Assembly (NCBI RefSeq): GCF_900103135.1
Contig: NZ_FNGO01000001.1
Coordinates: forward strand, 62,001-126,000
DNA: 64,000 nt
Direction of reading: 5' to 3'
From: Halarsenatibacter silvermanii
GTDB taxonomy: Bacteria; Bacillota; Halanaerobiia; Halanaerobiales; Halarsenatibacteraceae
Shown: positions 43,213 through 51,649 of the stretch, piece by piece
How the letters are laid out: every line of letters starts with the position of its first letter
How positions within the stretch are numbered: the first letter of the stretch is position 1
Notes under the pieces: generated by a model
Database searches by the model: none
What the model was told of the DNA's origin: nothing
The model's input: only the letters and a program-made list of their open reading frames with translations
Program-made: the position numbers and the translations under genes

Positions 43213-44652
43213 GTGTTAAAAAAACATTATCGGGCCGGCCAGATATGTCGAATTATGTTTATATTTTTATTTTTGGTCACTTTTACGGCCGGAATGAGCC
43301 TGTCGGGGGCAGATTCTGCTCGGGCACAGACAGCATTTACCGATGAAATTCTGCCCGACTATCTCAGCGAAACTATAAATTCAGACTCACACAACTACAA
43401 GACTTCAACCGTGCTGCCGGACATTTATCGCAATCGAGATTATGAACTGATATGGGTCGATGATGAAGGGCTCTCAACCCTGGGAGAAAAACTCTACTCT
43501 CTCTTGAGCGATGCCGATAAGCGTGGACTTGTGGTCGATGATTACAACCTCAACGAAATAAACGGCATCTGGTTTTCCCTGTCCCGGCAAAATTTTCAGG
43601 AGGCCAGCCCCGACCGGATTGCGGAGATGGAGTTAAAATTAACTGATGGTTTTCTCCGCATGATGGGCGATTTGGCTTTAGGACAGCTGGAAAGCGAGAA
43701 CCTGGAAAGACGCGAGTTTTCGGCCGAGCACAAACAGCATCTTCGCGGGGTGCTGGAAAGGATTATTTCCAGCGGCGAATTCTATCCCGCCCTGCAGGAA
43801 TTACAGCCTTCTCATCAATATTACTGGCAGCTTAAAGAGGAACTGGCGGAGAGAATTGAAACAGGTGAACAAGCGGATGTGATCAAATCTTTCAAGCTTA
43901 ATCTGGAAAGGTGGCGCTGGCTGCCGCAGGATTTGGGAGATCGCTTTATTATCGCCAATCAGCCCTCATTTACCCTGGAAGTCTTTGAGGATGATCGACG
44001 CATCTTGGATATGAAAACTGTCGTCGGAGAAACGAACAGAGAAACTCCCGATATCAGCAGCCGGATTACGCATCTGGTTTTGAGCCCACGCTGGTATCTG
44101 CCCAATTCCATCGCCGTTAGTGACCACCTGCCTAAAATTCAGGAGGATTTAGAGTATCTTGAGGAAAAGCAGTTTCGAATTTACCGGGAAGAAGAGGATC
44201 GATTTGTCGAGGTCGATCCCAAAGAGATAGACTGGCAGGAAAAAAATCAGGATAATTTTCCCTATTATATCTGGCAGGAAGCCGGTCCGCAAAATGCTCT
44301 GGGCAGGGTTAATTTTCGTTTTCCCAACGAACATCAGATAAATCTGCATGATACTCCCGATAGGCATCTTTTTGATGAGAGTTATAGGGCCTACAGCTCT
44401 GGCTGTATAAGAATGGAAAAGCCTCTTGAGCTGACCCATTATTTGCTGGAAGAAAAGAATGATTGGGATGAGGAGAGAGTTCAAAAGAAAATTAATGAGC
44501 GCGAGGAAACTCTGGTCAATCTGCCCGATCCGATCGATATACATCTGACATATTTCACCGTAAAGCCTGATTATGAAGACGGCAGCCTCAATTACTATGG
44601 TGATATTTACAGTCGAAATGAAAATCTCGAACAGGCTTTAGAATTTGATTGA
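43213..44652 (+). CDS. L,D-transpeptidase, YcbB/LdtD type, without evident peptidoglycan-binding domain
   Basis: Periplasmic enzyme forming 3-3 cross-links in peptidoglycan. 479 aa. Signal peptide with hydrophobic core IMFIFLFLVTFTAGMSL and likely cleavage after SARA. The scaffold domain includes YELIWVDDEGLSTLGEKLYSLLSDADKRGL. NLERWRWLPQDLGDRFIIAN is the family landmark before the YkuD domain, whose active site is INLHDTP ... SSGCIRMEKP (His and nucleophile Cys). In E. coli YcbB a PG_binding_1 domain precedes NLERWRWL; here only about 15 residues (ERIETGEQADVIKSF) fill that place. GTG start behind AAGAGGTGA. Confidence 0.9.
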   Translation: MLKKHYRAGQICRIMFIFLFLVTFTAGMSLSGADSARAQTAFTDEILPDYLSETINSDSHNYKTSTVLPDIYRNRDYELIWVDDEGLSTLGEKLYSLLSDADKRGLVVDDYNLNEINGIWFSLSRQNFQEASPDRIAEMELKLTDGFLRMMGDLALGQLESENLERREFSAEHKQHLRGVLERIISSGEFYPALQELQPSHQYYWQLKEELAERIETGEQADVIKSFKLNLERWRWLPQDLGDRFIIANQPSFTLEVFEDDRRILDMKTVVGETNRETPDISSRITHLVLSPRWYLPNSIAVSDHLPKIQEDLEYLEEKQFRIYREEEDRFVEVDPKEIDWQEKNQDNFPYYIWQEAGPQNALGRVNFRFPNEHQINLHDTPDRHLFDESYRAYSSGCIRMEKPLELTHYLLEEKNDWDEERVQKKINEREETLVNLPDPIDIHLTYFTVKPDYEDGSLNYYGDIYSRNENLEQALEFD

Positions 44653-44732
44653 TCAATATCGAATTGGTCAATATCGATGAGTTAATACCGCTTATCGACC
44701 TCTGAATTCATATCTGGATATAATTTTTAAAG

Positions 44733-44767
44733 GCCCCGTCGGATAAAGACGGGGCTTCTTGATTTTT
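44733..44767 (+). terminator. Rho-independent terminator after L,D-transpeptidase
   Basis: Stem GCCCCGTC / GACGGGGC, 7-nt loop, followed by TTCTTGATTTTT. Its tail overlaps the promoter of the next gene. Confidence 0.88.
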
Positions 44768-44787
44768 AATAAAAAGTATATTATAAT
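44759..44787 (+). promoter_or_regulatory. Promoter of the C39-like peptidase gene
   Basis: TTGATT, 17-bp spacer, TATAAT. It lies 145 bp before the ATG, starting inside the preceding terminator tail; the long leader has no recognised element. Confidence 0.72.
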
Positions 44788-44930
44788 AAGTTTGTGATAT
44801 AAATATGATATTTTTATGATAAAAATATGCTCATGTTCTCATAATTTAGCCGCATTACTTTATCAGGCCGAAGTGGGTCGATATGATCACTTATAGAGCC
44901 TCAAGGCCTGAAGTAAAGGAGAGCAGTAAA

Positions 44931-45641
44931 ATGGCCAGAAATTCCAATGATTTTTCGCAAGAAAAGTCAACTATTATACTGGTTATAAAGCTGCTGCTGG
45001 CTGCATTGCTGGCCAGCATCTTATTTGCCACGGCAATCTTCATGCTGCCCTACTTTTCCCCGCACAGTTTTCTGCCGGAAATTTTGCCCCGTCAGGCCTC
45101 GGGCTATAGCAATCATATTCCTTCATCAGACTCACATATACCTGAAATATCACTTAGTTTTGATGTCCAGGGCCACAACCAGTGTGCAGGCTACGTTACC
45201 GCCTTCATCAGGCGATATTACGGCGATGAGGTTTATGGCTCAGACGTGTACAGGGAAATTTCATATAACTCACCTGTGGATATCGGAGTGCCGCCCCACC
45301 GCATAATGAGAAATTTTGAGGAGAACAGTTTAAATGCCTCCGCCCGAACCGGGGATCTGGAGCATATAAAACATTATGCTGCCAGAGAAATCCCGGTTAT
45401 CGTTCTGGTTGGTCAGGGAATCAGCTGGCAGCATTATATGGTTCTGATCGGATTCGATTCGGAAAAAAGCGAACTTTATTTTTACGATTCCGAGGTCAGC
45501 AGCTTCGATCGCAGCCGGAGCGATCCAGGCAACAGAACCCTGTCTGAAGAAAAATTTCTGGAGATCTGGCAGAACCAGCTCCCCGTTTTCTCTCAGCTTT
45601 TTATAACCGTTGAACCTCCTCCAGTTTCAGATATCACCTGA
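44931..45641 (+). CDS. Membrane-anchored C39-like (papain-fold) cysteine peptidase
   Basis: 236 aa with one N-terminal transmembrane anchor (IILVIKLLLAALLASILFATAIFMLPYF) and an extracytoplasmic papain-like domain. Active site: GHNQCAGYVTAFIRRYYG (Cys with preceding Gln/Asn) and SWQHYMVLIGFDSEKSELYFYDSE (His then Asp/Asn), the Peptidase_C39_2 pattern. These stand-alone forms are not tied to bacteriocin ABC exporters, and none is adjacent. ATG chosen behind AAAGGAGAG, 16 codons into the open frame. It follows the L,D-transpeptidase gene, so a cell-wall or envelope role is possible but unproven. Confidence 0.82.
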   Translation: MARNSNDFSQEKSTIILVIKLLLAALLASILFATAIFMLPYFSPHSFLPEILPRQASGYSNHIPSSDSHIPEISLSFDVQGHNQCAGYVTAFIRRYYGDEVYGSDVYREISYNSPVDIGVPPHRIMRNFEENSLNASARTGDLEHIKHYAAREIPVIVLVGQGISWQHYMVLIGFDSEKSELYFYDSEVSSFDRSRSDPGNRTLSEEKFLEIWQNQLPVFSQLFITVEPPPVSDIT

Positions 45642-45658
45642 ACTATTTTTAACCGTTT

Positions 45659-45694
45659 CTTCTCCGAAACAGCTGATATGGAGAAGATCTTTTT
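45659..45694 (+). terminator. Rho-independent terminator after C39-like peptidase
   Basis: Stem CTTCTCC / GGAGAAG with a 14-nt loop, followed by ATCTTTTTAA. Long loop, moderate strength. Confidence 0.6.
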
Positions 45695-45705
45695 AACTCA
45701 ATTTA

Positions 45706-46815
45706 TCATTCGAGCAAATGCATTATCCTATCCATTTCAATATTTTCCCCTATGATATTTCTTGTCTTCTCTATCTTTTTGTGATCGTTGGGCCGCAGTT
45801 TAATGGTCATATCCTTGATGCGGCTGGCCACTGTGTAGGTATCCTCCTGTGATTCCATAATTAAAATACCCAGATTTTCTGCCGTTTCTATTATCGATTC
45901 GTGAGGAGTGATACCGCCGGTGGCAATTATACCCGAAACGCTCCCTCCTCTACCTGACTGGAGATGGATGGCGGTGCGGCAGAGCGCTGAAACCATCATA
46001 TCTTCGCGATCTCCCCCCGTTATCAGCAGTTCATTGCCCTCGATATATTTTAAAGCTTCGCGGGGGGTCATAGCTCCGATTACAACCCTGCTGATGCTGC
46101 GGCTTTCCACGGATTTCCCCACATCGGTAACGGGCTGAAAATGCTCAAACTGATCCATTATATGGCCGATGCTGGGATAAGTCAGCATGCGCTCATAGGG
46201 TATGACCCCCAGCACCTCCAGACCTCTCTCCCGCAGAGCCATACCTGCTTTTTCCTTAACTTTATCCATCTTGCTTTTATAAACTTTGTTGAGCACCACT
46301 CCCAGAATTTCGATATCGAACTGTTTGAGAAAACTCACATTCAGCATGACTCTATCGACTGTATTGCCGATTCCACCTTCGGCCAGAATAATTACCTTGC
46401 TGCCCAGCATTTCGGCCACCCTGGCGTTCGATAGGTTGACCACTTCACCCACGCTGGTCTGACCGGAACCCTCTATAACCATCATATCCCGGCCCTGAAC
46501 CATCCGATCATAAGCCACTGTGATCTGTCTTTCCATCTCCTGACGACACTCGGATTCAATGCAGTGCCTGACAAAAGAACTGTCGAGGATCACCGGGCTG
46601 ATATCCTTGAGATTGTCGTCGAAATCATAAATTGAATCCATCAGCTGCACATCCTCATCGATCCTGAGACCATCCTCTGTCTCGACAAAGCGATTGCCGA
46701 CCGGCTTCATAAAGCCCACATTGCCCACCTTATCGTTGAGAAGAGACAAAAATCCTACCGCAAATGATGTTTTGCCGCGATCCTGTCCGGTTGCCGCTAC
46801 AAAAATGTCTTCCAA
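45706..46815 (-). CDS. BioD-like P-loop NTPase with DRTGG domain (phosphotransacetylase N-terminal-like)
   Basis: 369 aa. The N-terminal domain is a dethiobiotin-synthetase-like P-loop (IFVAATGQDRGKTSFAVGFLSLL as Walker A; MMVIEGSGQTSVGEVVNLSNARVAEMLGSKVIILAEGG). The C-terminal half (SISRVVIGAMTPREALKYIEGNELLITGGDREDMMVSAL...SGIIATGGITPHESII) is a DRTGG domain. The same pair forms the regulatory N-terminus of long phosphotransacetylases, but the catalytic Pta domain is absent. TTG start behind GGAAGGAGG. It is the last gene of the acs operon, so a role in sensing acetyl-CoA or nucleotides there is inferred only. Confidence 0.85.
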   Translation of the reverse strand: MEDIFVAATGQDRGKTSFAVGFLSLLNDKVGNVGFMKPVGNRFVETEDGLRIDEDVQLMDSIYDFDDNLKDISPVILDSSFVRHCIESECRQEMERQITVAYDRMVQGRDMMVIEGSGQTSVGEVVNLSNARVAEMLGSKVIILAEGGIGNTVDRVMLNVSFLKQFDIEILGVVLNKVYKSKMDKVKEKAGMALRERGLEVLGVIPYERMLTYPSIGHIMDQFEHFQPVTDVGKSVESRSISRVVIGAMTPREALKYIEGNELLITGGDREDMMVSALCRTAIHLQSGRGGSVSGIIATGGITPHESIIETAENLGILIMESQEDTYTVASRIKDMTIKLRPNDHKKIEKTRNIIGENIEMDRIMHLLE

Positions 46816-46853
46816 TTTACAAACCTCCTTCCAGCGCCGGGAGCGAGCAGAGC

Positions 46854-48767
46854 TCACTCCTGCAGACTGGGGAATAGAGAAACATCGGTATGAGGAATAA
46901 ACTTAGCTGCCACAAATTCGTCCATAAAATCGGCGCTGTTCTCTTCAGAGCTCAGCTCCAGGTAGGTCATTTCCCGGGCTATCTCGCGAGAGCGCTTAAA
47001 TTCTGATGCTGAAAGTGTGGCCTGACGGGCTCCTGCCAGCGAACTGTTGCCAATAAATACAAATCTATCCCGGGGCAGATCGGGAAATAATCCCAATCTC
47101 ACGGCAGCATCGACATTGAGATAATTGCCGAATCCTCCTGCTATATAAACGTTCTGGATCATCTCCTCTGTAAAGGAGAGCCTGTCCAGGATAATCTTGA
47201 CCGCCGCGTAGATAGCTGCTTTCGATCTGAGAACATGATTGATGTCATGTTCTGTCAAAACTATATCTTCATCGATGCCGGCTTTCTCCTGACTGACCAG
47301 CAGAAATTCCAGATTGTCTTCGCTGCGCTGGCGCAGTCTGTCGGTCTCTATCTCTGTATTATAACGGCCGGAGCGGTTCAGTATTCCATCTTTCTGCATC
47401 GATGCAATGAGATCGATGAGGCCGGTTCCGCAAATTCCAACAGGTGCTTTGTCCCCTATTGTTTTGATGATGGGCTCATAATCATCATCGATATAAATCT
47501 GCTCGATTGCTCCATCCATGGCTCTAACGCCACTCTCGATGCCGCCGCCCTCAAAAGCAGGTCCTGCCGAAGCCGAGCAGGCTATCAGGAAATCGCTATT
47601 GCCGACTACAACTTCACCGTTGGTCCCTATATCTATCAGCATCGACATCTCTTCCTGCTCTGACAGCCCTGAAGAGAGCACGCCGGAAATTATATCACCA
47701 CCTACAAAACTGCCTATGGCAGAAAAACTGTAAATGGGAGCGAGATCGTGAGCATCCAGATCGATCTCGCTGGCTCTGAGCGTAGGAGCCTGAGAAAAAG
47801 TCGGAGTGAAGGGTGAATGGCGAATATGGTTGGGGTCTATACCATACAGGGTATGAGTCATGGTGGTATTGCCTGCTGTAATGATATATCTTATTTGATT
47901 TTTATCTATATCGGCTCGATCTCTCACTTTATCGATCAACTCGTTGATCGTCTCCACGACTGCCCTGTGAACTTCCTCTATACCACCTTCGTTCTTGCTG
48001 GCGTAATTTATCCGGGCTATTACATCATCACCAAAGCGGGCCTGATGATTGTATTCGCCGGCTCGAGCCATCTCCCGGCCCTTCTGAGGATCGAGCAGAG
48101 AAGCCACCATGGTGGTCGTGCCGATATCCACAGCCATTCCGTAATAATCCTCTGGACCGGGGGCGGAAAGTCCGATGATCTTCTGATGGGACAGCTGATC
48201 ACAAAAATCCACCGTCACCTCCCAGTCATTGTCACGCAGCAGACCGGCCAGTTGATCGAGCAGCCCGAGGGATATATCATAAAATTCATCTCCGTTTTCC
48301 TGCTGCAGCTCGCGGCGCAGACGCTCTAAATCACTGGTATTATCCTGCAGGCTCGGCTCCGGAATCTCAAGCAGCTGCCTCTGATAAAGAGACTCGGCTT
48401 TAATATCAAGATCATGATCCAGCCTGTGTTCGAGATAGTCCTCTTCTCTCTCTCCCAGCAATATCTGCTGGCCCGATATAAGCGAAGAAGCCGGTATTTC
48501 AACCTGCATATCGTCGGTTACTTTTACCTGGCAGGCCAGAAAATAGCCGTTTTCCCGTTTTTCCGCCTCAAGCCTATCGCCAGCTTCGTACTCCATACTA
48601 TCTTCCGGAGCAGCTTTAACCTGACAGTTGCAGCAGGTTCCCTCTCCCCCGCATTCAGCCCTCAGCTGAATTTCATTGTCCTGCAGAACCTCGAGCAAAA
48701 AATCGCCTTTATCACAGATGAGCTGTTTGTCGCCGGGCATTACCTCGATAGTGCATTGTTCCGTCAT
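46854..48767 (-). CDS. acsV: Corrinoid Fe-S protein reductive activator (RACo-type, ASKHA ATPase)
   Basis: ATP-dependent activator that reduces inactive Co(II) of the corrinoid Fe-S protein. 637 aa. N-terminal [2Fe-2S] domain with Cys39, Cys45, Cys48 and Cys79 (CGGEGTCCNC ... FLACQ); a linker; then an ASKHA-fold ATPase with GMAVDIGTTTMVASLLD, AGNTTMTHTLYG, SMLIDIGTNGEVVVGN and YIAGGFGNYL. This layout matches Carboxydothermus RACo and the DUF4445 group. Some members activate methyltransferases instead; its place after acsE in the CODH/ACS operon favours the corrinoid Fe-S protein. ATG preceded by GGAAAGGAG. Confidence 0.93.
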   Translation of the reverse strand: MTEQCTIEVMPGDKQLICDKGDFLLEVLQDNEIQLRAECGGEGTCCNCQVKAAPEDSMEYEAGDRLEAEKRENGYFLACQVKVTDDMQVEIPASSLISGQQILLGEREEDYLEHRLDHDLDIKAESLYQRQLLEIPEPSLQDNTSDLERLRRELQQENGDEFYDISLGLLDQLAGLLRDNDWEVTVDFCDQLSHQKIIGLSAPGPEDYYGMAVDIGTTTMVASLLDPQKGREMARAGEYNHQARFGDDVIARINYASKNEGGIEEVHRAVVETINELIDKVRDRADIDKNQIRYIITAGNTTMTHTLYGIDPNHIRHSPFTPTFSQAPTLRASEIDLDAHDLAPIYSFSAIGSFVGGDIISGVLSSGLSEQEEMSMLIDIGTNGEVVVGNSDFLIACSASAGPAFEGGGIESGVRAMDGAIEQIYIDDDYEPIIKTIGDKAPVGICGTGLIDLIASMQKDGILNRSGRYNTEIETDRLRQRSEDNLEFLLVSQEKAGIDEDIVLTEHDINHVLRSKAAIYAAVKIILDRLSFTEEMIQNVYIAGGFGNYLNVDAAVRLGLFPDLPRDRFVFIGNSSLAGARQATLSASEFKRSREIAREMTYLELSSEENSADFMDEFVAAKFIPHTDVSLFPSLQE

Positions 48768-48932
48768 TTTTTAAACTCCTTTCCAGCTAAATCCTGCTAA
48801 TAATCTTTTAAAATTTATCCCCCACCGGCTGTTTTAAAAACCCTCCCCTTTTATAACCCTGCAATAACATATTTCCCATCCTCCCGGACAAAGCTTGTGG
48901 ATAACTGCACAAAACCCCCAACTAATAGGTTA

Positions 48933-48974
48933 CCGGTATACCTGCCTTTTTGTGTAATAATACAGGTATACCGG
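48933..48974. promoter_or_regulatory. Paired palindromic GGTATACC sites / 12-bp inverted repeat in the acs operon
   Basis: CCGGTATACCTG and CAGGTATACCGG form a perfect inverted repeat with an 18-nt AT-rich loop. Each arm holds the 8-bp palindrome GGTATACC; their centres are 30 bp (about three turns) apart. It lies between acsE and the activator gene. Either a paired operator or an mRNA hairpin; no T tract follows. Confidence 0.5.
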
Positions 48975-49064
48975 AAATAAATTTCGGAATGCTATATAAT
49001 TTTCTCATCTCTGATCCTGCTCACCTAAACATCTGCCGGTCAGACTCCGGCTGGAACCAACAAA

Positions 49065-49862
49065 TTATTTGCTGCTGCGATAGGCACTCAGATAATCGTC
49101 ATTATATATGTGCTCGTTGAGCAGAATTTCAGCTGTAATGATCGCATCCATCAGTTCTTCATCCATGGGATTGACGATAGCCGTATCGACTCCGTGAGCT
49201 ATGCACATAACCATATATGTGCGGTTGATAAGCTCATTATGCTTGGTATTTGAAGATATATTGCTGAGACCGACGTTAAAGTGAGGTAAAGGATCGGAAA
49301 GATTCTGCATCTGCTGCATGGCCTCCAGCAAAAATCCGGGCTGGGTTTGAGTAGCGCTCACAGGCAGGACGATTGGATCGACAAAAAGATCATCGAAGTC
49401 AAAATCCAGTTCCCTGGCTTTCATGACGATATTGCCGGCCAGTGCAACTCGTTTTTGATCATCGTTGGGCACGCCATCCTTATCCATCGTCAGAGCTATC
49501 AGCCCGGAATCATATTCCATGGCCATGTTCATGTAGGTATCGAGCTCATCCATATCAGCCTGACAGGAGTTGATTATGGGGGGCTTTTCTACTCTCTCCA
49601 GACCGGCTTCAATAACCGGCTGACGGGGGCTGTCGATACATATAGGAGCATCCACAGCCTCCTGTACAGCATCGATCAACCAGAGCATGGCCTCTTCCCG
49701 TTCGTGAGATGGAACTGAAGTTCCCACATTTACGTCCAGATAGTCCGCCCCGCATTCAACCTGTCTTTGGGCCAGATCCTTAATCACCTCTTCATCACGA
49801 TCTTGAATTGCTTCTTCAACATCTGTAAATTGACCGTTGATTCTTTCCCCGATAATTATCAT
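49065..49862 (-). CDS. acsE: Methyltetrahydrofolate:corrinoid/iron-sulfur protein methyltransferase
   Basis: Moves the methyl group of methyl-tetrahydrofolate to the cobalt of the corrinoid Fe-S protein. TIM-barrel pterin-binding protein, 265 aa: MIIIGERINGQFTDVEEAI, CGADYLDVNVGTSVPSHEREEAMLWLI, ICIDSPRQPVIEAGL, KPPIINSCQ, LIALTMDKDGVPND, FVDPIVLPVSATQTQ and PHFNVGLSNISSNTKHNELINRTYMVM. These match Moorella AcsE including the Asp/Asn pterin contacts. Lies between acsD and the activator gene, all in one direction. Confidence 0.95.
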   Translation of the reverse strand: MIIIGERINGQFTDVEEAIQDRDEEVIKDLAQRQVECGADYLDVNVGTSVPSHEREEAMLWLIDAVQEAVDAPICIDSPRQPVIEAGLERVEKPPIINSCQADMDELDTYMNMAMEYDSGLIALTMDKDGVPNDDQKRVALAGNIVMKARELDFDFDDLFVDPIVLPVSATQTQPGFLLEAMQQMQNLSDPLPHFNVGLSNISSNTKHNELINRTYMVMCIAHGVDTAIVNPMDEELMDAIITAEILLNEHIYNDDYLSAYRSSK

Positions 49863-49984
49863 TTTTTTACCTCCCCGTTTTTAATGCGATTATATTATCT
49901 ATCCAAACTCCTGCAGAACATGCCCGGTAGAAACAGAAGCAATAAAACAGCAGTCCTGTATATGTTAAAATATGCCCTGCTGAT

Positions 49985-50932
49985 TTATTCCCCTGGAGTC
50001 ATCTGATCGATATAACTTTGAATGTATTCTATCGCGTCAGGGTTGGCCATGGTCAGAATATCGGCCCCGGCCTGCAGATAGGCCACGGCGGTCGAGGTCT
50101 CCCAGGCTATGGTTCTCTCCTCCTGGCTGCCCCAGCTGGGTTCATCATCTGCCGACACTTTTACCTCTTTAGCCCGCTGAGTTTCTGGACCTATATCGGC
50201 TATGATGGGCATGGCCATCATCTCATCACCGCCGAGAGAAGAAATCCTGGTTCTTTCCATGATGCTGTATGCATATTCGATGCCGTACCCCAGGGCACCG
50301 TTGGTGGTGAATATAACTATCTTGTCGGTGGGAAAACCCATATCCGAGAGCAGAATATTTACCTGCTTGCAAATGTTGATATCGATAGGAGATTCACCGA
50401 TAATATTATGCCCATCGGCTATAGCGGTAGCGGCGATAGTTTTATAATTATCCTCGGTGACAGAACCTATCAGACACTGCTCGCCGGCCAGCGCCTGGCT
50501 GACCTCGGGAAACATTTTGTTATCGGGTTCCTCATCACCGCTGCCCCAGATTATAAGAGGCAGATCGACTGCATCATTAACCGCAGTCGCCAGTTCGGCA
50601 CATTCCTCGGGACTGGCCGGATCTTCCTCGGCCGCATGCCGGGTCAAACGCAAAGAGAGAAGATCCACTCCCAGTTCTTCGGCTTTTTCAGCCCAGCTGA
50701 CCGGATCCTCGATTACATCTCTGCCGATCGAATCTTTGTAAATATCTGTCCACTTATCGGGCTCCTGATCGAAAATGTCCATGGCGATAACAGGCTCGCC
50801 CAGATCATCCGCCTCGTCATACATGAAGGGAAGTCCATTATGTCCGCCTATCTCGACGGCGTTCTCGCCCGTACCGATGGTGACCTTATTTATCTTCCTG
50901 GGAAAACTCTTCTTTACTTTTTCCACTGCCAT
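49985..50932 (-). CDS. acsD: Corrinoid/iron-sulfur protein small subunit
   Basis: Beta subunit of the CFeSP heterodimer, sharing the corrinoid at the subunit interface. 315 aa TIM-barrel: KVTIGTGENAVEIGGHNGLPFMYDE (characteristic N-terminal strand), PVIAMDIFDQEPDKW, DLLSLRLTRHAAEEDPASPEECAELATAV, PLIIWGSGDEEPDNK, DINICKQVNILLSDMGFPTDKIVIFTTNGALGYGIEYAYSIMERTR and AWETSTAVAYLQAGADILTMANP. No Fe-S cluster of its own. Preceded by a GAGGTATGTATT-type ribosome binding site and 12 bp after the DUF166 gene. Confidence 0.96.
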   Translation of the reverse strand: MAVEKVKKSFPRKINKVTIGTGENAVEIGGHNGLPFMYDEADDLGEPVIAMDIFDQEPDKWTDIYKDSIGRDVIEDPVSWAEKAEELGVDLLSLRLTRHAAEEDPASPEECAELATAVNDAVDLPLIIWGSGDEEPDNKMFPEVSQALAGEQCLIGSVTEDNYKTIAATAIADGHNIIGESPIDINICKQVNILLSDMGFPTDKIVIFTTNGALGYGIEYAYSIMERTRISSLGGDEMMAMPIIADIGPETQRAKEVKVSADDEPSWGSQEERTIAWETSTAVAYLQAGADILTMANPDAIEYIQSYIDQMTPGE

Positions 50933-50944
50933 AATACATACCTC

Positions 50945-51649
50945 CTATGAGGTTGTTTTTTCCGAACCGCTTTGCTGCAGGCAGTCTTTCCTTGCCCGCT
51001 TGACCGCTGCTTCGGTAACATGAGCTGATCTATGAATGATGTCTACAGAAGCCATGCAGGGATAGTATTGATGGGCGAGGCCGGCTTCCTGAGATGCTTC
51101 GTCAAGCTCGCTGCCGGTAATCTCACCGGCGACAAAATGGCTGCCGCCGCAGGGTGAACTGCGTTCAACCTCGACCTTTCCCAGCCGGCTTTCCTGACAG
51201 TAAAATTCGAATTCAGGCCGGCCAAATTCCTCAGCAAAGCTTCTGATCAATTTTTCATCGTAACCAACTGGAGTCAGAGAGCAGAAAGGCTCGGGCATAG
51301 CCACAGCCACATCCTGCTCTTCCAGCCTGCTTTTGATCTGACGTTGAAGTCCTGCCGGCATACCCGTTTCGAAATCGACTGGTATAAGAGCAGCCCTGGC
51401 CCCGGATTTAAAGCTGAGTTCCGGCACCAGCTGCCCCAGAGATCCGGTTTCGATCAGCGCCAGCATCAGATCTGTCCCGGGCATTTCTTCCGGCAGATGA
51501 TTTTCCGGTTCATCGATGACCGGAAGATTCAAAACCGGCATTTCGACCAGTTTTACCTTCCATACCTCAGGAGCATTTTTCTTCAGAAATGAAGCCATTC
51601 TGCTGCCCCAGCCTCTATTGGTCTCCTGATAGATGATTGTCAGCTTCAT
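50945..51649 (-). CDS. DUF166-like protein in the acs operon
   Basis: 234 aa. N-terminal MKLTIIYQETNRGWGSRMASFLKKNAPEVWKV strand-helix, mid-region DLMLALIETGSLGQLVPELSFKSGARAALIPVD, and the Cys-bearing C-terminus SSPCGGSHFVAGEI ... HQYYPCMASVDII. The SPCG(x)3 and H-x-YPC-x-AS pattern fits DUF166, a family otherwise noted in methanogens and anaerobes, with no assigned biochemical activity. Four Cys in total in the C-terminal half could bind a metal. Its start overlaps the CooC-like ATPase stop by 4 bp and acsD follows by 12 bp, so it is deep inside the corrinoid Fe-S protein gene block. The family call is from pattern recall. Confidence 0.75.
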   Translation of the reverse strand: MKLTIIYQETNRGWGSRMASFLKKNAPEVWKVKLVEMPVLNLPVIDEPENHLPEEMPGTDLMLALIETGSLGQLVPELSFKSGARAALIPVDFETGMPAGLQRQIKSRLEEQDVAVAMPEPFCSLTPVGYDEKLIRSFAEEFGRPEFEFYCQESRLGKVEVERSSPCGGSHFVAGEITGSELDEASQEAGLAHQYYPCMASVDIIHRSAHVTEAAVKRARKDCLQQSGSEKTTS

